Shown here piece after piece: positions 1 through 13,402 of a DNA stretch of 64,000 bases (positions are counted from its first letter, which is position 1; every line of letters starts with the position of its first letter). The position numbers and the translations under genes were made by a program. The notes below the pieces were generated by a model that worked only from the letters and a program-made list of their open reading frames with translations, did not search any database and had not been told where the DNA came from. This DNA comes from Nymphaea colorata (lineage: Eukaryota; Streptophyta; Magnoliopsida; Nymphaeales; Nymphaeaceae). The stretch is from assembly GCF_008831285.2 (NCBI RefSeq), contig NC_045139.1:30173206-30237205 (forward strand), in the 5' to 3' direction.

Positions 1-1144
1 AAAAGCATAGCTTTTTTACATAGCCATGTTACAGAAGCAGCCCCCACAATGTTTCTTCACGCATATTACAATTCTTTCTCAATCATTTTCAAGTTTATTC
101 TTAATTTGTAGGAAACTATATGTTTATATTGTCAATGATCTTCTCATTTTTATATTTGTTCTTTTAACATCATTCAGTTTTTTCTTATTTGGTCCAGTTT
201 CAGGTCAATTTTTTGGTTATGTTTGAAGAAAAGAATCATATTTTGTAATTTTTCTAAATAAATGGTATTTCTTTAGACATAGAAAGTAGAGTTTCTCTTG
301 TTATTTTAGCTGCATTGGGACTTGGTCCAATTCTTTTCACACTTCATGCCACTTGTCTTATTTTCAAAGAGCTTCACGTGTCAACTCATTTTTTGCCTCT
401 TTTACAACGCTGATTAACTTCAAGAACTAATTTCAAATGATTACGTGAACGGTTGTCAACAGTCACAAGGTAGAGATAAATCAAAATGGAACATACCCAC
501 AAGGAAAACTGTAAAAATCCGGCCTATGTAAAGCTTCAAACATTCCATTTGAAAGTAAACGCAACCTGAAATAATTTATCACTGTAGATGCAAGTGCAAG
601 CTTCAGTGCTTCACCCTACTCTCCGTTTAAGGTTTTAGCTGAAAAAAAGTCGATTACCAAAGGGAATCCGAATATTCCTGATGAAATCTTTCACCTGATG
701 TACAGGTAAAAAAGCGTGAGCAGGAAAGACATCTGAAGCCACCAGACGCCAATCTAATTGTTCATGATCACTGTCACCACGACAGGTGGTCAACCATAAA
801 AGTTGAGTTGATGACGCGCAATTAAGTTCAAACCTTTTCGTTTTGTCGCCTGCGTCGAAAAGAAAAAGAAAGCTAGAATAACTCATGTTGGTTCCTGATG
901 GGCAGTTTTTTGGTGTTACGTGGGAAGGAAGAAGCTAAGTCTAACAGCTAAGGGATGGTAATTCTACAAAATGACGCTGCTGCTGAGTGAATGGCATGCG
1001 ACTTCGTGCCAAAGCTCCAACATAAAGCAGCAACGTCTATCTGCGCAGAGCCCCCCCACATAGAACATTTCTCTCTGTGTCTCTCTCTCGCAGAGGATTC
1101 TGTTTGATAGATCTGCGTATTGTAAAGATCCAAAAATATTCAAG
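1..1144. other. Left-edge non-coding stretch, upstream of the NOI gene
   Basis: I see no supportable gene. The DNA is AT-rich with short open frames only. A minus-strand open frame at 635-886 matches no family I recognise. A short CT-rich tract at about 1069-1093, just before the NOI start codon, probably lies in that gene's 5' UTR. No clear TATA box could be assigned. Confidence 0.5.
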
Positions 1145-2628
1145 ATGGTAGGTGGTGTCATGGACAACCAAAAGGAGGTAAAACGCTGTCTACGTTTTCC
1201 CTTTTCTTTTCCCTTTCGGTTTTCTCAGTTCGCGTCCAGAGTCTTAAAAGGTTGATGCTTTTCATGGGTGACTGATTTTCTTTACTGATATCTGCTCTCT
1301 GATATCTAAAATGGCTTCCATTTACTATTCATGTTCTTTAACAATCTATGTGTGTGTTGCATCTCTTGTTGGTCTCTTTAAGCAAGTCTGTTTAGCTTGT
1401 GGACAGGTCTATGTGGTAAATGAGAGCAACAAACTTCATAGGGTTCTTATTACAGAGGATCAGTTTAAGAGCAGAGGCTATAGCCTATCGGAGACATCTT
1501 TAGTCATAGATTGGTTGCCGTTGTAAACATGGTCTCTGGATGCGTTTACGGAGGACATGCAAAAGTGTCCTTTATGGACCTTCGTTCATAGTTGTTACAG
1601 TTTCTTTTCTTTGAGATTCCAGTGGCGTTCTATATGCGCTTGGCCTGGCTTTTGTAATTGTAATATACCATGTATTAGAGTGTTCATTTAAAGCACATCG
1701 ATCTACAGCGAGGCGCGAAATCTCTGGTATGGCTATATAAAATCTTCTCAACGCGTTTAACTAATTAACATCATTGCACAGTTATGTTTCCTTTCGGGTG
1801 GAGTTGTCCTTTAAGTTTGGCCATCCATCACATAAACATAATCCCTGCTGTTCCGTCTTAAGGCCATTTTGATGAACGACAGAGAGTTGAACTTTTCGCG
1901 CTCATCGTTCAGCATTTGGGCATGTTCCCGACATATTCAAAAGTGAGCAAATGTATAACGTCCGGCCTCTTCAATTGCATGATGGCACATACCATGAGTA
2001 GTTTTGTTCAGCTTGTTGTGTTTAAGCATGGCAGACACCATTGATCTTATCAGTATGGGATTCATTGCTTATCAATTTCAAAAGGATCGTGTTAAAGTCG
2101 TGAACAAAATTTTGATGACATTCATTGTCGTGGGAATATATTACATGATCTAGAAGTATTTGTCCTTGATTGATGATGAGATTGGCTTCAAGCAGACATT
2201 GCACACATTTTTTCAGAAAGCTGCTTGGATGTCTGTACCACAATTTGGCGATTGGGATGTAAGGTGCGGCGTGCCCGACTACTCCATGGATTTCTCAAAG
2301 ATAAGAGAGTCCAGAAAGCAGATTAAGAAAGACTTGTGGAGATCCAGTGTTGGCAACGAAGAAGAGCTCATTATTTCCCATCCCCGTCCCCATGATCATG
2401 ATTATCATCATCTACAACAGCACAAAGAGCAGCAACATGAGCAAGTTATCCGCTTCCAGACTGTAAGACATGGAATTCAATAGCATGCAGCATCAAGTAT
2501 TCCAAGTTTCCCCTTCTCTTATTTTTTATATTCTTTTGTTGTCTATGCAGAGGAGGGAGAAGATCTTGAGCTACTTCAGCAGTTGCATAAAAGCATTTCC
2601 ATCTTGCAAATGCGGAAGAGTTCTCTAA
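1145..2628 (+). CDS. NOI/RIN4-domain protein, small (118 aa), three exons
   Basis: Exons are 1145-1177, 2217-2462 and 2551-2628, all in phase 0 with GT-AG borders. The NOI domain follows directly on the short first exon, with the SVPQFGDWD motif and then a DFSKIRESRK stretch, matching the family's P-x-FG-x-W and Y/F-x-x-x-F-x-x-x-R pattern. The middle is rich in His and Gln. The C-terminus (KILSYFSSCIKAFPSCKCGR) holds four Cys, like the palmitoylated tails of Arabidopsis RIN4 and NOI proteins, so membrane attachment is inferred. Family members act at the plasma membrane in immunity and exocyst-related trafficking. The start at 1145 has a second in-frame ATG five codons later. Intron 1 (1178-2216) is long for so small a gene and holds nothing else I recognise. 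The gene converges on the beta-xylosidase gene to the right. Confidence 0.88.
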
Positions 2629-4811
2629 ATGTGTATATGCTTATGGATATGTTTTTCTGATGTCAAAAAAACTGGTATCATCTTTTACATAATAGAGAAG
2701 GATTGCTGCTTTATGTTTTCTTTTGTTTGTGCAACCATTACCCTTTCGGGAAGTAGATAGCACTACTCAAATCATGCATAAAAAAAGATTGGTAGGTCTG
2801 AGCTTTCATATTGAAATGCAGTGATCTTTTTTTTCCCCCCCTTCTTCTGAGAATACACATATGTGCACATTAGCATGTTAAATTCACAGAGATTTTATAT
2901 TCTGAACCAGCAAAAAGAGGTGAACGAGTTTGTTCCTTGTCTTTTGCTTATTTCATTTGGAACCTATGTACTCTCAATCTGTTTATTTTCGCTGAGTAAT
3001 GTGATGAGCAAGAATTTGGCAGATGGGAGAGCAATTCAGCAATCAAATGTAGGTTTTGCTTTCTCGATAATCTTCAATCTTTCACACAGTTCCATTTTGA
3101 ATCCCATCCTGTAGCTTATTCAGTAATTAAACATTCGAAAAGTGCTCCTCTGTTTCTGCAGCCATACCAAGTGACAGTCTCGCTGTAGAATTGTATCAAT
3201 GCTTCTCAATTCCACGTCCCAGCGATAATAACTCAGTCCTTTTCTGAAACTTCAACATTGACTTCAGTATCCCAACAGTATAGCAGCTGTGCAGAACAGG
3301 TTGTGGACTATGCCTTCTGCATCATGAGAACTCCACAAAACCAGAGTTTCCATACATGTTTATGTACCTTGTCTAGTTGTACATTTGACAACAAGGTTCG
3401 AGTTCACATACGCATATATTTAAGCGCCGATTTATCAGTAACTTGTCGTAATGTCAATCTGACAAAATTTAAAAATTACATAATGATGGTGCCCCATTCT
3501 GGCTGAAAACTTGCCAACTAGATGCATTCTAGCCTCACGAAAGGACAATTTTTGAAAAAGGCATGCATGTTGGCTTGTATTTATTTCTACATTCTAGTGT
3601 GGGGACTTTGCCTTTCTGGTCAAGTTATCCAGGAAACCTTTGCGGTTAAAGGGTGAAGCATTTGAGTAGCTTAGAGGTGTCGCATGACTAGTTGCCAAGT
3701 TAGTTAACTTTACCATCACATAAAATGTTATGTTTCATCAACTTGGTGCATGCACTTGATTTAGACCTCTCTCTCTCTAAACTTTTGTTTCTGACATTTT
3801 TCTTTTCGATTGGCAAGCTGGGGACAGCCTATACGGGTCCAGAACAGATCAGCTTTTTCTCATTCCAAAACTTGACCTTTGGGTAACAGTTTTTCCTACA
3901 TTTTTTTTAATTGAAAAGTTGACAAGAAAAATTATTCATTTCCATAGTCAAGGGGTTGATGCTTATGATGAAAGCTTAAATATATTAGTTGAAGATAAGT
4001 TTCAGGCTGTCTTGCAACTCAATGCTATGAAAATTCTCCATAATCAGTTCTAAAGAAGCAAACTTCAAAGGCTTGGAATTTTTTGAGTGGTTGCCCTTTT
4101 CAACGTTTTGAACATATTACAATATATTCCAGCAGATATTCTGAACTCTTAAGCATTCTTGTGGTAAGGGTCTGGCCCTCTTAGTGAAAAACAAAGGCGA
4201 TGCCAATGGTCAATGAGAACGTGACCTTGTCCAGACCATTCATATCCAACAGAGTGCAACATATATACTGGCAGTCATTTGTCCCTTGCAAGAAATAGTT
4301 CTGTTCTTAAACATGAAAAAGTAGTACTGGCGAGTTTTTGCAAGGACAGTTTTCTCTTTTTTCCTGAAGAAAAAAGGTGATGAAAATATGTATACAAACA
4401 AAAAGTAGTTTAATTTATCATGTGACATATTGGCACTATAGAAAATGGATTTTTTTCTTTAAAGGAAGTTCTTTCCTTTTCCCCAGCCTTCAAAGAAGTT
4501 TGAAAAATGTCCTCTCTGTTCTTAAAATTGTGTTAGCCGGTGAAGCTGATAAAAACTTCCAGGCAAGGGCTTAGCATGACTTGTCGGGTGCAATGAAATA
4601 AACGGAGGCGAAACAAGGGTGGTTTTTCTGAACAAGGAAAAAGCAGCAGGCATGCTTCTCTAACATAAGAAAAAGAATTGCATTTCCTCTTGTCAGTCTC
4701 TGATTTTAACTTCCCTTTTATTTTGGAAATTGTACTTATTCGCCATGGAGACTGAATGTTAAAGCTTGTTAGCAAGCTTTGATTTGATCTCCAGGTCCAT
4801 GTCAATGCAAT
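2629..4811. other. Intergenic between convergent NOI and beta-xylosidase genes
   Basis: This 2.2-kb stretch must contain the 3' UTRs of both flanking convergent genes. It has short T-rich and CT-rich tracts (for example around 2827-2840 and 3767-3778). I see no coding region, RNA gene or mobile element that I can support. Confidence 0.5.
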
Positions 4812-7800
4812 TCATGTTCTTACAATCAAAGAATGACTTAAGCTACCTACTTGAAGAACATGTGAACCCAGCAGCAACTTTCGCTCGCCAAGCTCGTTTA
4901 CAGTGCCTAAATCTTTACAGACATTCACTTGAAACTGAACCAGCTCCTCGCCCTTCGAAATCACGTAAGCTTTCTCAAATCCGATAAGCTGTTTCTTGGG
5001 TGATTTGCCTGTCAGCGAAGGTGGAGTAAAGAAAAGGAAAACAGTATGGCTTCCATGCATGCTCCCAACGTTCTGAACCTTGAGATGAATATCAAAGGCC
5101 AGTTCTTGGCAAACGTTCTCTGCCATGTCCACAGCTTCACATTCCTGAGAGAAGCATGGATGTCCACTTTCCAGCGCCAAAGAAACAGAATTGGGTGCAC
5201 GAACAAGAACATGGTTGTACTGACTATAGCTCAACCCATCACCAAATGAATAAACTGCTTCGCCTGTGTAAAATCTGTAAGTTCGACCAGGGTAGCCCGT
5301 TGAAGGGTCAGGCCTCATGTTCATGTTTGTCATGGGGACGTTATCCGCGAATGATTGAGGGTACCATGTCACCGGCAGCCTTCCACCTAGTCACGTCCAT
5401 AATAACATCATCATTGTGATACCACCATAAGTCAGATGAAAGAAATGAAGTTTTCAATATGTTGTTCTTTTGATAGTATTACTTTCGTCCAAATACAATT
5501 TTATTTAGTTATATTTCGTGTTAAGAGAAGTACTTACATGGATTGTACCGCCCAAAAATGACATCAGCAATAGCAGTCCCTCCCTTTTCACCAGGATATC
5601 CAACCCAAAGAATGCTACTGATCTTGTCAGAAGCTTTCGCGAATGAAATATCGAAGGGTCCGCCCGACATTATGACTAGAACCACTGGGCCCTTGGATGC
5701 CTTTGCAACTTCTACGATGAGCCGCTGTTGCTGGCCGGGAAGTGTTAGGTTGATCCTGTCACGGGTCTCGGCCTCAACTGATTGATCCGCGCCCATGATC
5801 AAGACTGTGGCATCTGCTGCTGATGCTGCTTTTACTGCAGACCCTGACTGAAAGCTGCTCGGTGGACACAATGCAGTGAGGCAACCAGCTTCATAGACGA
5901 TCGAAGTATAAGCAGATAGGCCTTCAAGGGGAGAAACATATTTGCAAGGGATACCTGCAGTTTGGAAGGTTTGTGTGAAACACCACATTGTAGGTATGAT
6001 GATACAGAATAGAGATACAAGATAAAATTATAACCAACAAAATGCTAACTGAGCATGAAAGAAATTAATGATGCCGGGTCCTTTACTTCTAGAGCAGTAT
6101 CTTCTTTCAGAAAAAAAACTGTTTCATAAATAAATAATCAACCTCACACATTTTTCTGTCCTCATTTTGCTCTTAACAAGAGACTCGGTTTTGCCGCATT
6201 TGTCTTGTCCTGTTTTAGTTGGTCCTTGACATAAACCTCAGAGCACTCTCCCTGCTCAATTACAGTCAATGATTCTTCAATTTCTTTTACTAGATAGAAG
6301 AACCATTCAGAGTGGATTCAACATTTCATGCCAGTGGATTCGTTCAGACGCCGAAGGCACATGGTCTGTACATATATAAGGATATGGTTGCAGGATTTCT
6401 CAGTAGTACTATAGAATCATGTGATGCTGAGATGCAAAGATTGGAAATATAAATAATCTTTAAAATCGTTCAAAGATAAAAAAAAAGAATAGCATATGAC
6501 ACATGACACAGTTGCATTAACCATTAATGAATCACAGTGATTTTTCCACCGACTCTATTTTCGATTAGGGCCACAGATGAGCATCAGCGAATGCGTGATG
6601 CCGACAATGACCACATCAGAAACTTCAGGGCTCATCATCCTATGTCATATATTGTTTTACCAGCACACCCAAAGAAAGCGTGTAAAGAACAGAAGCAACA
6701 GCCAAAACACCTCTGAAGAGGAGGATCACAAGGAGAGAATGGAGTGTCTTCATCTCATTTTCATCTAATAGTAACGTGCAGGCGTTTCTCATAAAAATTA
6801 TGGAGGCCACTCATGTAAAATGCATTTACAGAAAAGAAGAAAAATAGTTTGATATTCACCACTGGATGATTAGATCGTCTTTCTAACAACTAGAGGTCAC
6901 CCTAATTGCAGAGAGTATACTCAATTCCTTCTTTTTATAACAGTAGACTAATGTGTGGATAGGTCCCATCAGGTACTAAAGCTGAAGTCATGTTCACATT
7001 GGCACCAGGGAAGGTCATGGCCATGGTGGTTGAAGGTACTACCACCCACATCAACCTCACCAACCCCAACCACTTCAATTAGTGTAGCTCTGGTTGTGGG
7101 AAAGCGATCATAAGGTCTAAAGTTGCCCATGGTCACTTTTGTGTCTTCCTCTGCATAGTTAGGTTGGTAGAGTTAAAGCCTCAAAATTTACAGAGATCAG
7201 GGCATTGGGTAGAATGAAGAACACACGTTCCCAAAAGACATGTTATAAGAACACTACGGTCTCATTTTGATTATGTTTAGCTTTCTGATTATGTCTTCGG
7301 ACATGTGTTCCAATGTATCTAGTATCCTTTATTGTGTTACTCTCAAAACCAAAAAGGCAAAGCTTTTGTATCAAGCAAGTGATGTTCCTCAATTCCCTGA
7401 TGGTAAGGCATGGCTGGCCCCAAAAAACTATAAGAAGTTCCCTTCCTCATCACTGAAATTATAAAAGAAAAGTTAAAGTGAAAAAGAATGAATGCTGCAA
7501 AAGATCTTGCTTACCTTCGTAGTTTCCAATCATGGTTTTGGTAGCATTGGCGTTTGGTCCAATCACTGCCAAAGTTTTGATTTTGGCGGGGGACAACGGT
7601 AAAGACCCATCTGTGTTTTTCAGTAAAACTATGCCCTGCCTTGCAGCTTCTGCCGCTAATTCCTGGTTCTTAGCAGTGCAGACATCTCCGGAACCAAGAT
7701 TTCCGTATGGCTGCTTGCTCGGATCTCCATCGAAAAATCCTAGCCTCATCAGGACCCTGACATTGTTAGTGACGGCGCCGTCGACGGCCGATTCATTTAA

Positions 7801-10800
7801 AATTCCGGACTTGACGGCTGCCTCAGTATGGTCTCCAAGAAATGGTCCACAGTTGAGATCCAATCCTGAGGAACATACAAACACCATATGGCTTAGCAAG
7901 AACAGCGATCAGTTTCGGCGAAATTTTCTCCCATGAATACTGTGTCTCAATCAGGTTGGAGTCCGCTTGACATAAAAGGAGACCATGTTCATGGCAGAGT
8001 GCTTGTATTCGACTTATTGCACAAAGCACAGCATTGAGCATCCTACCTTACGATCAAGCCAACAGATAATACTGTAATTCATTTACACAACATCTGGACT
8101 GCAATCGGAAGAAAGAAAATGATGCATCGTAAGTTGAACCAATCACACATGTCCCCGACAAATCGATGAACAGCGAACGGTACGCTCTTCTGTTCTTTTG
8201 CTTACTGTTCAAAAATTGAAGAACTTAAAAGTTGACAGGTAATGCTGCCTTTTTCTTTTGGAAGACCAATTCAAAGAGGGCCCGAAAAACCTAAAGAAGA
8301 ATGCCAAATGTGAACACTATCTTTGGGTATGTTGAGATTGCCTTTCATGTGACACATTTTCATGGTATAGATGCCATCGAAGCTATAAGTTTTCTCCTGT
8401 TCAGCTATACAGATTTTTTTTTTTATGAATGCTTGAATCAAAGCAACCATCTCAGGCCTTCTTTTTAAATAGAGCTAACCTGCCATTAGTGTTTTTGCTG
8501 CAGCTTCTTCTGGAGTCTTGGTGTAGTGCTGAGAACTATATAGCACCTGGACCGAATCGCAATCGGATACAATGTAACTACACACAGACAATAACCAGAA
8601 TTATCAGTTCGAACAATTGTGTGGAATGAGTTGGTGCAAGGGTCTACTTCCATTTTATTGAAGAGAGGATACCCGTTAAGCTTCCATTCGCCTCTCACAG
8701 TTCCCGCTAGAAGGTTTGGATCAGCACAGGTTGGAACCCCATTCACTTGATTGTAAGAACACATGACGCTGGCAACATGGCCGTCAATCACACAGCTTTC
8801 AAATGGGGGCTGAAATGTGTCTTCCAAATCCTGTTTGGTAACCTGAGAATACAATACAAGAAAACAATTAGTGAGAGAATATACTTTCTACTAAGAAGTA
8901 CTTTTCCTTGTCCAACTTCTGCGACTGGCAACCTATTCGAAGATCAAATTAAAGCGGCAAAACAGAGAACTAAGAGAAAGAAAAACCCGTGGATATTAGT
9001 CAAATAATGAAACATAAACGATTAAATCTATAGCTGATCGATTTGCTCTCAGGCACATTAACTAGAAAGTTTCACAGAAGGGATAGAAGAAGAAGAAGAA
9101 GCGTCTTTTTCTTGATCCTTAATGTGACAAACAGCTTAGAAGACGATAGTTTATATACCTGAGCGTTGAAAGTGTAGCGTTCAACTCCTTTCCAATTATC
9201 TACATCGTATGCAGTATAGTGCTTACAGCAAGCAGCAACTTTCAGCCGATCCGGGTGGCCGCTGTCGATCTGCTGCAAGCCTTTCACATAATGGATGGCA
9301 TATTTACTAGTAAGAAAAGGGTCTTCACCAGAAGTTTCTTGTCCTCTTCCCCATCTTGGATCTCTAAATATGTTAATATTTGGGCTCCAGAACGTTAGTC
9401 CTGCTAAACCAACATTGTACATGGCACGAGCTTCAGTCGAAACCACCTGTGAGAAAATTTTGAAATTTAGTAGTTTCGCTTACTATACACAGAGAAGTAT
9501 TTCCTCAAGTTAGATCAAGAATCCTAGTCCTACTGCGCAGGATCTTCTCTTCTTAGATATACAGCTCAATGGTTCTAAAATTTCCTTCATAATGTTTTCT
9601 AGGAGAACTATTTACTCTTCTTCACAGTAAATTTCATTAAACCAAAGTACCATGAAGCAGCAGATCGTAAAAGCTCAACAACAGCACAAATAAATTAAGA
9701 AACGGGACGAAGGGAGTAGGGTGTTGGAATTGGTAAAAAAATAGCTGAATATTTTACACTGCGACGACATTATTTTAAGGGAGATTTTTTATTTTTATAT
9801 TGTTTTGAGGACTGTTTGGATGGCAGGCTAAAATTGAATTTCGGATACAAAATTACCAAAATGCCCTTATAGAAAACGACTCCCCTTTAAAGATGAAGAG
9901 AGAAGAAAAAGGTTGGTTTTAAGGGAAAACAACACTAAAGTGTTCAGTTATAATTCATAAATGACAAAAGTACCCCTCACGGAGGGGCATTAGAGTTTTC
10001 GTAGCGGGCCCCTGATGTTGGGGGCATAATCGCTCACCCCCTCTGACTTTTCAGAAGAGATGATGCAAATTGCCAAATGAGGATTTTCGAGTCAATTTTG
10101 GTTAACTTAAGAAACAAAAAAAGGTTAGCTGAAAATTTGTCCAATATTATTTCTATCACTAATTATATTTTTACCTTCTTGTGTAACTTATTAGAAATTG
10201 GTACGAGTGAAGAAGGTTAATGAGAAGAAAGTTATGCAGCCAACTTTTTTTTTTCTTATAGTTAAAACGGAAATTTACTGTAAGGTCTTGTTTAGTATTT
10301 TCTTTGAAAACTGTGAATTTCGTTTAAGAATTGCAAAAAATGTTTTTTTTTTGGTGCAAAAAAATAGGTCCGAAGAGGAAAGTTTTCTTATTTTTAAACT
10401 CTTCAACTAGGGTATACATCAATCCCGACTTTGGAGTGTGATATTAAATATATAAGAAAAAAGATCAAAGAACAAAAACAATGTTCTCCTTAAGTGGTTT
10501 TCTGTCATTCATCTTTCGAAAGCGCAGGTGATAGAATAACAATCACGTCAGAAAAAGACTCCGGTATTCGTGATTGAGGAATGTTGGAATCCTCGTTCAG
10601 CCTCCGGTAGGCCTACTGCTATATTTTTCAGCCATTGACTCTGAAAGAAAAAATATTGTCGAAAACATCAAACTATGTTTTTTTTTTAATTTCAAAGGAT
10701 TTTGACTTTTTTTTTGCCATTTTATGGCTGCCATATTTTGTATTTTTATGCATATAAATACTTGGATATAATTACTATTTTCAAGCAACGTCTTAAATGA

Positions 10801-12542
10801 AAGAAGGTGCTTCACAAGAGCCTCAAGAACTACAGTTCATGAGATTGTTACCGCTCTGAAAATGACAGTCCACGAGCAAAACTCCCCAAAAGCCCAAAAG
10901 TTCTAACGCCACTAGGCAAAACATTATCTCTTCCTCGTCACATAGCTCAGTGGTCTTAAAATTTCCTCCAGGACTTTATAAAAAAGTTCTACTTTTCTTC
11001 AGAGTCAATTTTCATTAAATTAAAGTACCACGGAGCAGTAGATCATAAAAGCTCAGCAACCACATGTATTAATAAGAAGTACCAAAGAAATAGATGAACT
11101 TGTTGTGTTGATATCAAGTTACCGGTTGTTTTACAAGTCTCACAGTCATTGACCTGTTCAGATCTGCAGAAGCAGAACAGTGGAAACTTGAGTGGTGACT
11201 AATTTAATATCAATTACAGATGACAGAAAGGACGGTGCTCTGCCATTCAGAGCTGTAATCATATCATCCTGCTCCGATATTGAATCTAATGTTGCAAACT
11301 TAATTGTAAAATAGGAAATCGGAGCAAAATCTTAATTGCATTTTTTGTTGGTGTAAATTCTTTCAACTGGAACAAAAACAGAAAATGGTAATGAAATATG
11401 ATGCTGTAATTTGCATGAGCGGTTGCAGTAAGAAGTTGAAACAGAAGATCTAGGAAAAGTCGGGGAGCCCAAAGTGATAAAACAGTTTTTTCTGATCCTT
11501 TTGTGGTACGAGAGCTGTCAACAATGAGATTAATTAAAATTAACAACACCTAAACCAAATGAAAGTATGTTAGGTGATCTGCACCAAAGAAAGGAGACAA
11601 AAGTAATAGCAAAAAAGTGAAAATTTTGAAGAGTCCGACTCTTGCTTTGTCCTCTTTTGCCTTTCTCCTTTTCTTTCTTTATAGTATCCCAAGCATGATA
11701 GCAACTTTATATAATAAGAATTACGACCTTATTGGATATGCATCTATTATATGCAGTTATTAGAGTCGACATAGTAACACGGCTGATTTTTACTGTACAA
11801 GTGCATAAGAAGAACATATAACTAGACAGAAATACGAAAGAGAACGAGAGAAAAACTATGCAGCAGAAATCATTGGCCTTGCAGGTGAGAGAGCAAAAAC
11901 TACAGATTGTAGACAGATAATCATCAGGGCAAGAAATTGCTGTAAACTTCCATAATGCGCCTTCATTCCTTCATCATACGCATTATCCATTACTAAATTG
12001 CAAGCGGAAGAATCCATTAAAGAGCCTTAATATTACACAAGACAAACAGACGTATTCATATGAAAACAAGAAATGGAAAAAAAAAAAACTTCAGAAGGGC
12101 ATGATATTGAAAGTAAATTACTCACCTTCCCCATTTTCCTCCACAGAGAGGTGTTAAAGGATGCAGCAGAGAGAATGGGCATCGGAAAACTGGTAGCGCC
12201 AGGAACAAGGCTAGAGAAACGCGTGCCAGGGCCGACATTGGAAACACCATGTAAGGCCTCAGACCACCACTCGTAGCTAGGAACTCCAAGCCTGTCAACA
12301 GCCTTGCTCCTGCTCGTCAAGAATCCGACCTTCTCCACCAATGTCAGCCTCCCCACAAAATCCCTTACCCTCTCCTCTATATCCAACGAAGCATCACAGA
12401 ACCTAAAAGAACCCACATCCCGATTCTTCCCTGCATCGCAAGCAAACACTGGACTGTCTCCCAAAACACAAGAAATCCCACCAAATCCCAGAAGAACCAG
12501 CACTACCACTATGGAAACCAGACCACCGAAGCAAGAACCCAT
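4812..12542 (-). CDS. BXL: GH3 beta-D-xylosidase / alpha-L-arabinofuranosidase, secreted, seven exons
   Basis: Exons in coding order are 12542-12126, 9446-9159, 8842-8673, 8577-8480, 7865-7515, 5954-5538 and 5386-4812. All borders are GT-AG with matching phases, giving 771 aa, the usual length of plant BXL proteins. Residues 1 to about 28 form a signal peptide (a run of V, L and G), so the enzyme is probably apoplastic. The GH3 N-terminal barrel includes [31 protein letters not shown] and IVSDCDSV; Asp297 in SDCDS is the predicted nucleophile. The GH3 C-terminal domain follows, with [13 protein letters not shown] (Glu502 and Glu504 are acid/base candidates), and then a fibronectin-III-like tail. 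BXL enzymes release xylose and arabinose from wall xylan and arabinan. The start at 12542 was preferred over an in-frame ATG 18 codons upstream because it places the signal peptide at the N-terminus. Intron 1 is 2.7 kb and contains an internal duplication. No key residue is missing. Confidence 0.95.
9544..9702. repeat. Intronic duplication in BXL intron 1, copy A
   Basis: This stretch aligns with 10925-11082 in the same orientation. Shared blocks include AAAGTACCA followed by a GAAGCAG/GGAGCAG block, a run resembling CTCAATGGTTCTAAAATTTCC, and a GTAAAAGCTCAACAAC/ATAAAAGCTCAGCAAC block. The copies are clearly diverged by substitutions and small indels and lie about 1.38 kb apart inside the same intron. 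Confidence 0.7.
10925..11082. repeat. Intronic duplication in BXL intron 1, copy B
   Basis: This is the diverged partner of 9544-9702, in direct orientation. It may be an old segmental duplication of the intron, or two insertions of one unnamed repeat. I do not recognise the repeat family, and neither copy has coding capacity. Confidence 0.7.
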
Positions 12543-13150
12543 GTTCTCTGCACTAATTTCAGAACAATGGTTCCACTCCAATGGCCACCATTCCACTTGT
12601 AAAAGGTAGCCTCTCCCAACGTCTCTTTCCCTCTGTTATAAAGGATCCCGATTCAGTAGCATATGAGGGGCAATGCTCATGACAGTACCACCACCCGTGA
12701 TGAGCCAGCGTGGAAAATTGAATTCCACAATAAATACCTCCATGGCGATAACTCCAATCTCTTCATTTTTTGGCGGAACAACAGAGGACAAAGGGCGGAG
12801 AAGACTTTAAAGATGGGGAGTGGGGGATGATGAGAAGCACCAGTCTGTCAGAGGCAACAACCAAAGGGACTTCTATCAATATGAAAAGGAAGGAAAAGAT
12901 GTACAGAGATCGGCATTAATGGTGGCAAAAGGAAGCGCTCACATGCGCTATGGCCTCTAGCGTTGGTTGGATGATCGCCTCAATTTCTGGGACGACAGAT
13001 ACTTTGAGAAAGGGGACTTAGAGATTGGCTCACTTTACTGCACGTGAGGTCTCGGCTACTGTTACTGAGACTGGTTCTGTTAGGTTTCGGAAGCCGTGCC
13101 GCAGAATCGGCATGGAGTCTCGATGTTCTTGGAAGTAGTCAACAACATAT
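12543..13150. other. Upstream region of the beta-xylosidase gene
   Basis: This must hold the 5' UTR and promoter of the minus-strand gene. An A/T-rich block at about 12634-12642 reads TTTATAAC on the minus strand. It lies about 95 bases before the chosen ATG and could serve as a weak TATA element, but it is not canonical. I see nothing else to support. Confidence 0.35.
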
Positions 13151-13395
13151 ATTTATATATATAATTGGTAGGTACCTAACTTTACAACCTTCAATACGAC
13201 ATAGGAAGAATAATATTGGTCATTGATAGCTACAATGCTGAGAGGATTATTGGTCATTGATAGCAAGAATGTTGAGAGAATATGTTGAGGGGATTCTCTC
13301 AACATTCTTGCTATCAATGACCAATATTATTCTTAGTATGTCGTATTGAAGGTTGTAAAGTTAGGTACCTACCAATTATATATATATATATATAT
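13151..13395. repeat. Fold-back (hairpin) element with duplicated arm
   Basis: Two arms are near-perfect reverse complements. The outer arms (about 13155-13226 and 13311-13385) share ATTGGTAGGTACCTAACTTT and the adjoining CAACCTTCAATACGACATA block. The inner arms, 13251-13279 and 13291-13320, pair around a loop of about 11 nt. The left side carries an extra diverged copy of the inner arm (13217-13247), so part of the stem was tandemly duplicated. The right end runs into a (TA)n tract. The whole resembles a fold-back MITE and would form a long hairpin if transcribed. Confidence 0.85.
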
Positions 13396-13402
13396 ACACA
13401 CT

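Noticed and set aside
635..886. Minus-strand 83-codon open frame
   Set aside because: It has a fairly protein-like composition but no motif I recognise, no splice partners and no start context; it was not supportable as a gene.
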